The notes below the pieces were generated by a model, which worked only from the letters and a program-made list of their open reading frames with translations, did not search any database and was not told where the DNA came from. 64,000 bases of DNA from Strongyloides papillosus (lineage: Eukaryota; Nematoda; Chromadorea; Rhabditida; Strongyloididae), in contig SRSI01000046.1 of NCBI GenBank assembly GCA_005656395.1, positions 1,054,001 through 1,118,000 of the forward strand. The letters run 5' to 3'. Each line of letters opens with the position of its first letter. The stretch's first letter is position 1. Shown here piece after piece: positions 1 to 14,200 of the stretch. Position numbers and translations under genes: made by a program.

Positions 1-918
1 GCCAATATTATATGCAGTCATTAATCTTTTACATTCACGAGCAATTATTTCAGTATTTAATGCTTGGGTACCAAGATTTCTAATATTATCAATAAGTCTG
101 TTCTTTAAATTTGCAATTACAATAGAATCTTGTAATCCTTGATTTATATTTCCTTCATCAATTTTTCTTAATGAGCTAGTTGTAGTAGTTGTTGATGCAT
201 TAGTGGTAGTAGTTGTTGATGTATTTGAAGTAGTTGTGTTATTATCTCCATTAACGGCAACTTGAAATAATTTTAAAAGATCTTTAGTATCAAAATTGAT
301 ACCAGAGTTGGATGTATTGACATCATTGATATCATCTTTTGTATGACTTCCGGCAAGTGCATTAAATAATTCATTGTGTGCCTTGACATCCTCATTATCA
401 TCTTTAGAATTCTTAGTACCAGAATTATTTTTTTCAATAAAGTTCTTTAACTCATTAATAATGATATCAGAATTAGGTAATGGTGCATTATTTTCTTTTC
501 TGTTGTGTTTATTTAACGTAAACGTATTAGTAGTATTACTATGGTAACACTTTTTACAGCTATCGTTATTTTGTTTTGCTGTTGTAATAGATAATTGAAA
601 ATTTTTATCTTTTTCTTTTTGTAATTTGATGTTTAATTCACTAACCTCTATTTGAAGTTTCTCTACCAATAATGCATTTCTATCCAACTCCTCAAGTAAC
701 TCTTTTATTCTTATTTCATTTTCGGAAGTCTTTGAAACATTTATAGATTCTTTACGATAAAATTCCTCTTTCATTGCTTTTAATTTACTCTCCAACTCCT
801 GATTAATTTTAAGAGTCCTTTCATATTTCTCCTTATAATCAATTCCATTACTAAGTTCATTTTCACTAGTTGTATTTTTTGTTGTGCTACAATCTATTTT
901 CATACTTTCTGTGTTCAT
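1..918 (-). CDS. ceh-44: CUX/Cut-type homeobox transcription factor, N-terminal part (partial, runs off left edge)
   Basis: This is an open frame of 306 codons from ATG at 918 to the window edge without a stop. Residues about 25-160 are a charged coiled coil (for example a stretch KIKELLEELDRN-like in heptads), followed by an Asn/Thr-rich disordered linker with Thr runs. The last about 22 residues read LNTEIIARECKRLMTAYNIG, which matches the opening helix of a CUT domain (consensus LDT-x-x-[IV]-x-x-x-[VC]-K). A coiled coil before a CUT domain is the architecture of CUX proteins (C. elegans ceh-44), nuclear DNA-binding factors of neurons and other tissues. ONECUT proteins lack the long coiled coil. 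The rest of the CUT domains and the homeodomain would lie to the left of base 1. An in-frame TAG sits about 10 codons upstream of the ATG. A TTATACAG just before the ATG could be a trans- or cis-splice acceptor, so further 5' exons in the large desert cannot be excluded. The gene symbol rests on architecture only. Confidence 0.6.
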   Translation of the reverse strand, partial: MNTESMKIDCSTTKNTTSENELSNGIDYKEKYERTLKINQELESKLKAMKEEFYRKESINVSKTSENEIRIKELLEELDRNALLVEKLQIEVSELNIKLQKEKDKNFQLSITTAKQNNDSCKKCYHSNTTNTFTLNKHNRKENNAPLPNSDIIINELKNFIEKNNSGTKNSKDDNEDVKAHNELFNALAGSHTKDDINDVNTSNSGINFDTKDLLKLFQVAVNGDNNTTTSNTSTTTTTNASTTTTTSSLRKIDEGNINQGLQDSIVIANLKNRLIDNIRNLGTQALNTEIIARECKRLMTAYNIG

Positions 919-3900
919 ATTGCTGTATAAAGCAATATAATACAACAACTAATGAATATAGTACAGTATAAATGTAGTTAGATTTTAAAAAAAGTTAAAA
1001 GTTTATTTTATGTAATACGTGATTTATATCTCTGAAAATAAATTTTATATATGCTATCACTTTAAAAAATTTAAAAAAATCCGAAACGGTATAAAAAATA
1101 TAAACAATATATTAAAAATTGTAGGTTAGAAACATTGAAGGGGAATAATAACAATTTAAAATATTTCTAAATAACATAATGAAATAATTTTAAAATATTG
1201 TAATAGTTGTAAACTACTAAATAGATAAAATTGAAATGTTATAAAATAATTTTGGACTAAAGTAAAAGACAGATGTTTTGTTAATAGGTATATAATCAAG
1301 TGCAAATGGAAAATCAGTGTGATGATGACCTTCCATTTATGATCCACTATTTTTTGATCCTCATGATCATATATATTATAAATAATAGTTAAAAAGAAAG
1401 GTATTCCCTTTGTACCTTCTATTGGAACAATGGTTTTATAAATCACTTTATTCCTTACTCACATAATTATTTCAAATTCCACCTTCTCTTCAGGTTGATT
1501 ACCTTTACACATGTACAGAACATTGACAGATGGAATGAAATTACTTATAAAAAAAAACATTACGAAGAAGGTACACGCGTTGATCTTTTCTCTTTTTAGA
1601 TGAACGTGAAATAAATATGCTAATAAGAGTTATATATGGATGTATAATTGTATAAAGAGTATGCCGATGAAAATAACATTTGGAAAGAGTTAAAAAAGAA
1701 AGGATATATGTAAAATGTTACAATTGAGATAATTCAAATCCTTTCTCTTTCACTTTCTTAATACTTCTTCCTTCTCATGATACACCAATACTCTTAATCC
1801 GATACCAAAAATGACAGATTGTGGCATGATCATATTATTATAATGATCCCTATATCATTTATATATATCTTTATCTATCATTTTAGTAGTATTATTAATA
1901 TCTTCCATATATTGAAATATACTCTATATTATCTCTATATAAAATTAATTAATTTTAAAGATTTATAGAAAGATATAATAAGCAACAAAACACCATATCA
2001 TACTTCCCTAGGGTAGAGAAATAATGATTTTATAGCTTTACTTCTTCAAAACATATATATGTATAATATATTTATAAATATATATCTACGATATTTAGAT
2101 GTAATGAAAATTATATTATTTTAATAAATAATAAGCAAACATTACATAATGATATATGAAATTAAATTAACTATTTCAATCATAAATATATATCAAAAAT
2201 CAGTGAAAAATAATTTATATCAAATAATATTAATTTAACTAGAAATATCCTTCTTAATAATAATAAGTTTGAAAAAGAAATAGTATATTAAAGGACTATA
2301 TAGACATCTAGAGAGTCATTTTCCCTATTAAGATACGATACAATATCTATAATTAATATGAAAAAAGAATTATATTTTTTTATTATCATATATTTTAAAA
2401 TGTTAATTATGATAAATATTATAAACGTAATGAGGGAAAGAAAATATGTGATATATTTTATATTATTAAAAAAGAAATATAAATTTTTATGCTTTATAGC
2501 TATATATATAAAATATTAAAGTTACGGAATAAGGGATATATATAATTTTATATATTCATTTATTAGATAAATTATTTGAAATTTAAGTATATATTTATGC
2601 TAAAAATCTTATTAAATATATTTAAAATCAACAAAATGCTTTAATGAGATCGTTAGATAAATATAAATATAAAATGTTGTATCAAAAAAAAGGAAAGATA
2701 AGTCCATTTACGGAAGGAGAAAGAAGGGGGTAGGAAAGACATTATATATAAGATTATTATGAAGAAATATATTTGATAGTCAATGGGAATATAGATCTAA
2801 AGAACAATCATAATATACATTATTGTATTTGAACCTCTTAATGATTTGATCAAGCTGGAAGACAGATGTTCAAGCAAATTTTCTTTTCATATACATTTTC
2901 ATTTAATGCTCAACATCCTATAAATTGGTTAGATTGAATGAGTTTATAATAAATATATATGCCTTATATATATAATATATGTATACAACTTCTATTCTAT
3001 GGCACACATGATTACTTTGGCTCGTTGATTGCTTATGACAAACCCTGGTACAAGCTGTTGATGTGAGGAGGGATAAATTATGAAAGCATAACCTGATGAG
3101 AAGTATGTAATAGTAGTTAATATATATTTGAAAATTATAATCAAATCCATGGTAATAGTGAGATATCATAAGAGGACGAAATGAGAAGAAAAAAGGTGGA
3201 GTAATATAAAATGATAATCAGTACCTTATAAAAATATATTTATATAATAATATTATTATTATATATCCAAGCAACTTGTATATTCTTTTTCTTATAAATG
3301 ATATAAACATCAATCCTTGATATGAAAGTTTTTGTCATCTTTATAAAAATAGTACATCATAAATATAGGACCCAATGATTATATATATAGAAATATACTA
3401 ATTAAAAAATGAATCAAGAAATGTTTAAGTGTGAGTGGTGATGAAATATCAAAATGACATATTAAGGAAAATGTAATAAAGTAACATATGTTTCTATCCA
3501 ACTAGAAAGTGATATCTAATAATATTGGTTAATATATATAGATATTGAAGAAAAAGGAGATATGGAAAGGAGTTATATTATATGGTTGTAAATGTCATGT
3601 AAGTTCATCATTATATATTATGTAAAGCTAATATCAGTATCAATATGCGTCCTGGCTTTGATTGAGAAATATAATTTATTCTAGTAAATAACCTTATTTG
3701 TGAAAAATGATATGTTGATATGAATTGTTGTAGCATATATTTATACAGATATATGGATATATATACTGAGAAAATGATTAGAGAAATATGGTGAGGAAGC
3801 TAAAGAAAAGATAGATATGTAAAAATGATGTAAAGTAAAGACATAGTTATTGTTAATTGCTGATATTATTAATTATTTGTTGTAATCATATAATATATAA

Positions 3901-5419
3901 TGAATATCTCAGCAAATAACCTTATAACATTAAAACAAATTTTTATTTTATCATAGTATTATCAAGAGAGGTTGAAAAAATGCTTGTTTAAAATTATTAT
4001 ATAATAATTAATATAATTTAAAAAATAAATTATTATAAAAATGGACAATTTACCTTTAAGCATTAATATTATATAATATTCTATTTTTTGGTCTTGCTTG
4101 CCTTTTTTTCTCAATAAATTATCAAGAAGTAATAAAAACTAAATTGAAAAAAGTGTTTTTTATCATTTTGTTTAAAATTTTATATTGTATATGCATAGGA
4201 AAATTTAAAATGAAATAAATACATTAGTTTTGGATCATAATGTAAAATATTAAGAATGATAGTGACTTATTTTGACTTGAATAAAGTATAACCTGCCACA
4301 ATCATTCTATGTAAACACTATCAAGTCTACCCTTTTAAAATATCGCTTAGAATTACATTTATTTCAAAAAGATCCCCTCCCCCTAATCATCTTTTCCATC
4401 AAAGACCTCATGCCTTCCTGTTCTCCAGGCCTATGTTCAATGAATAGTTAAAATTTATACATATATGTATATTTATCAATTGTCAAATATATACATATGT
4501 GTCTATGAAGTAAATAAACTGATATTTCCATCTTGAGCTAACGGCATATTTTTGTTTTAATATATACATAGATGGCATAATACTCTTTATTGTTTTAATT
4601 CCTCAACAACATTCACAAAAAAAAACAAAAATTATTCTTCTTGCGCTGTTTCATTGATGAAGAATAATGATAAAATATTTTATTAGCATATATCAAAGAA
4701 AAAACTAATTTATTAAAAATATTTTACTTTATTAGTGGAATGAAAAATAAAGGTTTTAAAATAACTTATAGATATGAAATATTGAAAAATGGTAAATATG
4801 TAGATAATCTACTGATATGAAAAGAAGGAATGATGGAAAATTGATAGTTAGTAATCTTATTTCGAAGTTTGTGGCAGATATAAAAATTATACATTTGTAC
4901 ACACCGAGATACAGATATAAAAATATATATACATATATATAATATAAAGAAAAATATATCACAGCTGATATGGTGAGTTGAAAAGGAAAGCTAATAGCTC
5001 ATGTAGTATGCTTGATATATACCCTAACTTGATATAAATAATAGTTGAAAGTGAGAATGAAGAATGGAAAATTAAAGTAAATGAAAAGAGTATTTGAAGA
5101 TTACTTCTTGCTTGAAAAAATCTGTATATTTATATGTAATAATATGTATATGTATTTTTATATCAAAAGCATGAATAATTGGTAAAAGAAATGATAATTT
5201 TTTGTTGATGGTAACAACCTACTTTATTCCTCCTAAAGAATGATATGTCTATAAGAATTCTACCGACTTTTTTCTACAAAATTTTCTATAATAGTTTTAT
5301 TTTTTAATGCAAACAAGATTGAAATTTATGATAATGGTAAGTATTATAGGTATATAATGATATATAAAATATTCAAGATGAAATAATATAACTACCTTTA
5401 GTTTTATGAGCCATATATA

Positions 5420-5648
5420 CAGGATGGGACGTTATAAGTAAGTGCCACAGTTGTATTCAAACTTTTCATAAAATTTTTTGTACTTTATAATATTTTGTTG
5501 TTAATATCAACATATCCTGTTACTAACGATAAAATATAGATATATTGTAAAATCGTCTCTAAAAAACTTTATCTATATTACTAGGTTTTTATGAAAAATA
5601 ATTATTAAAGTTTTACTACATCTGTGACGTTAATTATGACTCACTCTG
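5420..5648. mobile_element. Non-autonomous Tc1/mariner-type MITE, 229 bp
   Basis: The two ends are imperfect terminal inverted repeats. The left end reads inward as CAGGATGGGACGTTATAAG and continues to a CACAG-TTGTA block. The right end, reverse-complemented, begins CAGAGTGAGTCATAATTAA and continues to CACAG-ATGTA. Matching blocks (CAG, the G-rich core, ATAA-TAA, CACAG-TGTA) extend over about 38 bp, with weaker pairing beyond. The element is flanked on both sides by the dinucleotide TA (5418-5419 and 5649-5650), the target duplication used by Tc1/mariner transposases. No transposase ORF is present, so it is a deletion or MITE derivative. The several mismatches between arms suggest an old copy. 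Confidence 0.7.
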
Positions 5649-7714
5649 TATTTATTATACCTTTTCACAACAACTTTATTTTTTGTCATATTTTAATTGG
5701 AATTTAATCTATCTTTGTACGTGTTAATTTAATTAATTTAAAGAATAAAAAAAGTTATTTGAATACCGTATTACTAATGATACAGTATAATGGAATGTAT
5801 ATATTTAAAGTGATAGATCAACCTATTAATATGTAGTGTAAATATATTTATACTACTTTTACAGTATCAATGCAAATATATATAATTAAATATAACAATA
5901 AAATGAAATAATAGTTTTAAATTACTAAAACTATAAATAATGATTATATCTTAAGGTTGATGATCATTTATGAAAGTGATATGGTAGGGAAAAAAATATG
6001 AATTTTGGAGGTCTAAAATTAAAAACATTAAGTCAGAAGAGAGAGTGTATAAAACATTTTTATTCAACATTTTCATTTTAAATTAACTTTATAAATGTGT
6101 CCATGCTTAGTATATAAATATATGTGGTAGATACATTTATATTTGTGTAGTTGATGAAAAGAAAAGCAATCTACATGTTTAATCAAAAAGAATCATTAAA
6201 ATTATTTATTTTCCACCGATTTCATTAACAAATCTATGTTTATGGCATATTGCTAAAACAATGGTAGTGAGATAGGATAAGAAAATCATTAACAGTTATC
6301 TACTCAAAATCTTTCTTTCCCAAGCATCTAATCAGTCCTTCTTTTAACCATACATATAAATGTAAACATTAAAAAAAATGAATGCACATTTTAAATAGGA
6401 GAAAAAATTTTTTTTCATTCTTCCTATTCTACCACCTCAATCTACTTTTCTAAGTATAGTTATATTAATGGTGTAGCAAATATGATGTTGTGGTAGTTAT
6501 AGTTAGCATTGTGGTACTACTAAGTAGTGGCAATATATATGTATATGTGCCGTTCAATTGGCAATTGTAGCCCCAAAAATATAGATACATGGAATGGAAT
6601 TAAATAAAGGAGTGATGTTGATGGGATTGATGATGGTATTATTTGAATGGCACAATAATAATATTGTGGAAGACTGTTGGCAAAGAATAATAAAAAGCAT
6701 AGTTGTAGCTAGGAGTAAATTTATGATAATGCTCAAAAGAGGTGGTGATTATTTAAATTGCCATTGTAGAAAGATAATGATAATGGAGAGAGAAAAATGA
6801 TATGATGAAAAATGGATGTGATTAGAATTGAGTAAACCTTCTAACAAGAATATTAATAAGAATAATAATAGTAAAATCAGGCAGAAAAGTAATTATTTAA
6901 AATATATGTGAGATATCTTGATATTTTTCGATTACCATTTATATATATATATGAAATAAAATAAAATATACTACAAATATACATAAAGAAAAAAAATATT
7001 ATCAAATATTAAGAAATAAATTTTTAGTAAATATTCATGTATTTCTACTATATATGAGTGTCGATTTATATGTGAAATTTTATCAAAAATCAAAAAGATT
7101 CCATAATTAAATTTTGACACTCCTCTCGTAGTTAAGGATCCTTACTTAAGGGGAGAAAAGGCAAGAAATGAATTGATGGGTGAATGATGTATGAATGGAT
7201 GATGATGATGATGATAATAATAGTTAAGGGAAACAAGAAAAAAGATTTGAACAGGAGGAAGGAGAAAGGAAATTATTGGGGAACAAAATCTTGTTACAAC
7301 CACCAAAAATATATATTTTAATGCTTTTTTTTTCTCTAGCTTTCTTGAACATTCTTATCAACTGTCTTATTTTCAATCATATCATATATATATGTTAGGG
7401 AAAGTAAAAAAGACTTTTGTCAATGACTTTTATAATTTTTAAAAATATCAGCTCATGGGAAATTATTAATAATTTGTACTAGAACAAGTTAGTATCACCT
7501 TCATGAAAATAACATATATATTTTTCAATGACATACCTTCTTAAATATAAAATTTGATAAATACAATTTTATAAAATTATATATTAATATTTGCATATAT
7601 ATTTTAATATATGTACCGCTGTAAACTTTTATCATACATATCTGAAAAAGCAAAAAAGAAGTCATTATAGGCAACAAATTGTATTTTTAATATAATGTTT
7701 AACTATTATATTTA

Positions 7715-8290
7715 AGTCCCTCAATTGATATAAAGAGCTGTGAATTGAAAATATTCAATCGCGCAGCTACTTTCTTCTTCTACTCCTTCTTTTCTTTAAC
7801 TCATCTATAATCTAAAGCCGCCAGCTACATATATGTGTATTTTAAATATATGTGTTCGATTAGAAATGTAACTTGAACTTTCCTGAACATAAAAGGAAAC
7901 ACAAGATTCAAGAGTGATAGATAGATATGTTTTAGAATATATCATCAACAAACACGACATACTCTATGTGCCATACTTATGCCCTCCAACAGCGTCTATT
8001 TTCTTCTTCAACTATATATCAAGGCAGCCGGCTGGTGGTTGATATAGTGCAATATATCTAAAGTCCCAATGTCTGCCTAAATGGTAATCTGAATGTAAAA
8101 CTCAACCATGTGTATAGTTTAAATGGTAAATAAGAGCTCAGCTCAAGAGTTACGGAAAGGCATCACAAAATATATGTATGTCATATATATTTGTTAGCTT
8201 GAATTATATATATTATAAACAGTCAGTTACGGCACATATATATTTTTGCCTGACCAAGTGCCTCAAAGGCTTTTGAATACATATATGTAT
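7715..8290. promoter_or_regulatory. GC-richer island inside the desert, candidate cis-regulatory element
   Basis: Against a background with very few G/C bases this stretch carries clustered GC-rich words: AATCGCGCAGCTAC near 7760, AAGCCGCCAGCTAC near 7816, the palindrome CAGCCGGCTG at 8025-8034 and GAGCTCAGCTC near 8132. Several share CAGCT or AGCTG cores. There is no sustained ORF. Such an island 7 kb upstream of a cut-homeobox gene would be a reasonable enhancer candidate. The regulatory reading is inference. Confidence 0.3.
8011..8048. repeat. 38-nt inverted repeat with GC-rich core
   Basis: The outer arms ACTATATATCAA and TTGATATAGT pair with one two-base bulge. They enclose the perfect 10-bp palindrome CAGCCGGCTG (8025-8034), separated by short unpaired bases. 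As DNA it could be a dimeric binding site; as RNA it could form a short hairpin. It is far more GC-rich in its core than anything nearby. Confidence 0.55.
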
Positions 8291-11200
8291 ATTTATATAT
8301 ATAAAAATAAAAATGAACGAAAATGAATGAGAGTTGATGATATTTATCAAGCGAAAAAAGAACACTGATGCATCAAGGAAAAAAGAAAATATTAAATATA
8401 ATGAAGTTGAAAAGAATTTTAAATTAATATAAAAAGCATAATAAAAAGAAATAAAAAGGAATATTTGTGAAGAATCAAAATGTGATATATGAATAGATGG
8501 AGTTGAAAAAAATTTTGTTCCTTATTTTTTATAAATAATTTTTATCATGAAATAAATTACATCATAATAACATTTTGGTCACAAATATCGCCATAAAATA
8601 TATCACTTTAAATCTTCTTCTTTTAAATCTACTATTTTAACATGATTGGAGAATGCCTTTTTCTCTTTTCTTCATCTACTTTATTATCATTCAAAAATAA
8701 TTAAGACAACTAGAATGATTGCTTTTCCATAATGTATTTTGATGATAGACATAAGAAACTTCTCACAGTGAATGAATGATAATGAAACTTTCAGTGTTAT
8801 TAGTTAAAAGTACTAAGAAAAGCTATAACAATATAATATAAGGGAAGTTAAATTTAGTGCTTATATAAATACCAACCTCATTCATCTTTTAAATTTTTAA
8901 TTAAACATAACACATGTAAATTAATAGTTATCAGAAGGAATGAAGAAAAAAAGTACAAAATGGTTGAATAGATTTAAAGGCATGGTACATTGCATTAATG
9001 TATAAAAATTGAAGTAAAAATTTCTATCATTTTTATGGATAGAACGTAATACTTTATCTTACTCATGGAACTATAATTTTGATTAAAAATTATTTCTCTT
9101 TTGATACATCTACCTTAATCATGATATTATGTATACTTCATGTTAGAATGATTAGAATATCAAATAAGTAATGGAATAAAAAATTGATAAATATATTGAA
9201 AAGTGTTGTGAATTGAATGATGATTATATATGATAAGATGATACAAAAATTCATCTCTAACTATTAATGATATTGAAAATGTATATAGTTATATAAGAAA
9301 AGCTTATATGTGCATAGTATAAACGTAAAAAGGCATCTCATATCAATCTACCATGCCATGTCATTTCCTTTTACCCTAACTTAATAATACTTCTTGAAAT
9401 CGCTATCAGATATATAAATATATTGTATTTTTATGATATATTTTCATATAACCATATATTTGAATAAATTATTAGGTGAATGATGATAAATAAGAATTGA
9501 AAAAATTTGGGGAAGAGTAAAAAAGTAAGTTTGAAATATTTTTTATTTGAATGTTCTAAAATATATGAAAGAATTTCTAAATATATGTGTGATGGTTAAA
9601 GATTAAGTATCTTTGGAAACTGAAAATATTGTAAATAAGATATTGAGATTTTTCTCCACTTTTTATATAAAACCAAAACTTTAAAAGTAGATGAAAAGTA
9701 TGAAAAGACCAGCAGGATATAAATATAAAGAAGTTAAATGGCTAAATCAAGGATTAATCAAGCTACAATTAGTTTTTAAGATGATGTTTTATTTAACGAT
9801 TTATTTTGATCCTCTAGAAAATGATAAAATTAAAAACATCATTAAATATATTTGCTTCTTTCGGAAAATTATTTTCGTAAAAATATGTATGTAATAAATT
9901 CAAATAAATTTATGAATATTAAATGTTTACATTTATCAGAAAAATAAGCAAAAATATATCCTTATATAATCATTATGATCATAAGATATATACTATAGAA
10001 TTGACAAAGTTATAAATTTTGTAAATTAAAAATTTCCATTAAAAAATTAATTCTTATTTAACAGAAAAGATTATAAAGAATAAAAAGATGAATGTACTTA
10101 GAAAAGAAGATTTTTATACTTAATAAAAAAAGATTGATGGAAAATTTTTACTGATATTGAATAATTTAAATAATGTGTATGTCATTTAAGATAAAATAAA
10201 TATAATATTTTATGAGAATAAAAATAGTAATTAATGAAATATAAATATATTTGTATTGATGTTAATAATTATTAAATGTTACTTATGTAAATTGATCATG
10301 TACCATTAATTAACACCTGCTTTATTGCAATTAAATTATTTACAGAGAATATGTTTATTGACACATGATACTAATAGTTTAATATGGTGATAAAATTGTA
10401 GCAAATGTCTCATATATCTTGATTAAATTTTAGCTATGATAATTGGATTTTTTTTATGATATCTCACTTTAAAAATACATTATATTTTTGATTAAATTCT
10501 GTAGAAACATATCTAATATGATTTAAGAAGATATAGATTTATGTTTGATAAGAAGAAAATTTTGATAGAAATTAATAGACAATATGTTTTGAGAAGTAGA
10601 GAAAAATTATATAGATCAGCATACAATTTATAAGTGTAAAATTAACAATGAATCTCCTTAAGCCATCCTCTTATATATTAATCATTAAATTGAAAAATAT
10701 CCTAATACATATATATGCATTGGTATTAGGAAACTTTTTCAACAATGCACATACTTATTGTCACAGGATAAAACTTTAATGAAAAAATAAGGATATCTAT
10801 CAATAGAATATTCACTTGAACCACAAAAATTGATGATATTCAATAACAATAAAAATTGAAGGCTAAAAGTAGCTTTAATTTTATTTTATTCTGATTACTA
10901 GGGAAACAAAACGATTACAATATATATATTTTATATGTGTATATATCCATTTATTTTTACATTACCAGATCGTCAAGGGAGTTCCATATTTGTAAGATTA
11001 AAATGTGATCATGAAAAGAATATATATGGTTGTTAAGAGATAATTTAGTTGGATTTATAATTAATGAAATGATAAATATCATTTAATAAAAAATGTAAAA
11101 GTAAAATTAGATATTTATATATGTGGAATAAATATATATTTTTAATGTAGATAAATGTATATATTTACAGCATATAGAATACGAAATTTAAGGATTTAAT

Positions 11201-14200
11201 CAATCATCTACTTTTCTCAAGCACAACTTTAAATGGTATATATTATATACATAAATGTAAAAAAATTGTAAATGATACATGTTTCTATTTTTTTTTATTA
11301 ATAATAAAGAAATGAGAATAGAAGTATCTAAACTTACTCTTATTTTATATGATTATAGATTAAAACTTTTATATTTTTTATATTGCTATCATTATTCCTA
11401 TAAAATGATGGTAAAATATTTAATGGAAATTGTTTAATACAATTAGTATAGTTGTTTTGAATTTTGTTATTAAATGCCTAGGTTTAAAAACTAAAAAACA
11501 AATAGTAATTACATTTTAATTCACCTGTAGGTAATGAAAATTTAGTTATTAGAAAGTTATTTGTGTAAGTGTTTCATAAAATAAAGTAAAAAAAGAATAA
11601 AAATAAATTTTTATACTTGCATTTTGCAATTGAAATTTTTACATAACAGCTTTTAATATGTAAATGGATAAACAACAACCGATCTTCTTTTAAACTGTTG
11701 ATTAAAAGTGCCAATTATTAAAATTGCTTCGATAAAGAAAAGAATAAAAATATTGTAAAAAGAAGTATATTTGATAGGAGTCTTTGTTCAAATATATCAT
11801 TTGTATTTTAAAGAATAAGTTTTGTTAAATCATTCTAAGCTTAATTAATACTTTAGCTAGAATGGGCGTATTTAAATAAATGTAATAAATATGATGTCAG
11901 AAAATGTAAAAACTATTTATATTAAAAAAAAAGTTAATTAATAAATAAAGATAAGAAAAACACAACGATAATTTATTTTATAATACGATAAATATTATAT
12001 ATAATTTGTTTGAATAATTGTGTAAAAAATCTTGTAAAATAACGAGCAAATTATGGTAATATTAATGACTATTTTTTTATTTTTTAAATTTAAACATCGA
12101 CATTTAAAATAACTTTTTATCAAAGATCTTACATATAAAATATATCATCTTGACAATGATATTTGATATAAAATAGGAGAATTTCTCTTTTTTTCCTAAA
12201 CCTTCTTTTACATTCTTCTTTATCAGTATACTTCAAGCATTTTCATCTATCCCAACTCAACTAGTTTTTATTTATCAAAGTAAAAATTTTATCTTTTTCA
12301 ATTGAACAAGTTCATGTTTGTTCTAATTTCTACACAAAACGCCATAAGTGATATTTTAACAGAAATTATAGTTGGTAAAAGAATAAATTTTATACATGGC
12401 ATCGTTGAATATTTGGCAAATAATCGAAATTTGATGGATGATAATATGATGTTTTATTGTTGGATAGATGAAGGAGAAAAGTGATATGGTAGAAAAGAGA
12501 GAAAAAAAATAAAAATTTCAAAAAAAGAATTTGTTAATAAGATAGAATTTGAATTAATGAGAATTAAAATTGTGTACACATAGCTCAAAGTTATATCACA
12601 CATATATATTTATACACATACAAATATTGTAATAATAAAGCTAATTATATGTAAAAATATAAATATATATGATAGAATATAAAAACTTCTCCATATGATT
12701 ATTATCATTTTGACCATCTACCGTCAAAGGCAAAATATTCAATTTGTATATAGTCGTCGATAATAAAAGCTTAAGAGATTATATATCATTTTTAAAGATA
12801 TAAAAATCTATATTAATATAAAATTGATATTGAAAGATCTTATTTAAGAAACCATAATCAAAAAAACATAGATGGGAATTTTTTTAATTAATTATTCTTT
12901 TAAAAATTTTGGTACACAATTACAAAATAATATATCAAATTTTGATGAACATGTTATGGCATTATAACTATATATAGATGGCATTCGATTTCCCAACTTC
13001 CCTTTTTAACATTATCAACCATTTAATGGATGGATAAGAAAGAGTAGAAAACTTCAAAAGTTGTAAACACCATGCTTATCATTAAAGGGATGTATTTTAA
13101 AAAAATCATATGAAGAGAAGATTGATAAAATTGATTTTTATAATTTTAAAAAAGATATATGCATATATTTTAATATGGGTTTTTTTATCTTAATATCATG
13201 ATAAAAAATTATTTAAATTAAAATTGATATAATTAAAGAGATAGAATAAGATTATCATTAGATATTTACTAATAATATATACATATATACTTATATATAT
13301 TTTTGAAATAAGTTAAATAAAAGGATATATATTAAAATTATTAGCATTTAAAAGAAAAATTAATCAACAATTCATGCAGTAATATAAATGATATTTTAAT
13401 ATATAAAAATTGTAGATAACAAATTACGATTTTTATTTTGATAGAAGGAAAAAAATTTTTAAATATTGGAGAGGGTAATGAAAAAATTTTATATAATTTC
13501 TAATTATATATAAAATATCTAAATCGTAAGATAAAATATCATGAAGTAATTTAATGAGAAATATCATCAGAAAAAAAACGAAGCTAGATGTGATATTTTT
13601 TTAGGAAGTTTAAGACAAAAATATAAATCTTTTAGCTATATATTCAATTTTGTTTGTTATTATATATCATTTTATGTTAGCTTTATTTTTATTAAATTAC
13701 TTCCCAATAATTATATAATAATAATTTTAAAAAAAGAATGTCTATATTATATATATTTATATATACACCAATGTTATATCCCCTTTCTTACCGTTAATCT
13801 GTTTTTCTTTTCTCTTACTTCAATAGATAATTATTATTATATTTGTTATATTCACTTAAAATAGGATACCATAACCTGGAACATTAAATGTCAATCTTTA
13901 TATAAAATTATAGTAATATATCTATCTACCTATTTTAATTATATACCTTCTAATATATATGTCTAAAGACAATATTTAACATAATTTTTCCTTTTTTATT
14001 TATCTTAAAATATATTTTTTATAATAAAATTTATATAAATGTACTCATTAAGCTTAACCACCTTCATAAAGCATCGTCATATTATTATACGTAATCAGTT
14101 TTTATGCAGATATATATGTGTATAAATATATTTAGTATAAATACATATATATATGATATATATAAATGGAAGTAAAATTGAATAAAGAGATGATTTGATG

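Noticed and set aside
2918..3169. 83-codon minus-strand ORF with several Cys
   Set aside because: Composition is I/Y-rich like other noise ORFs; no signal peptide or family pattern.
4955..4978. TATCACAGCTGATATGG resembles the seed of the miR-2/13/43 family
   Set aside because: No complementary star arm is present within about 100 nt upstream or downstream, so no pre-miRNA hairpin forms.
6554..6800. Overlapping 60- and 68-codon ORFs on opposite strands
   Set aside because: No domain, splice signals or codon bias; overlapping reading frames of similar length in both strands look like chance.
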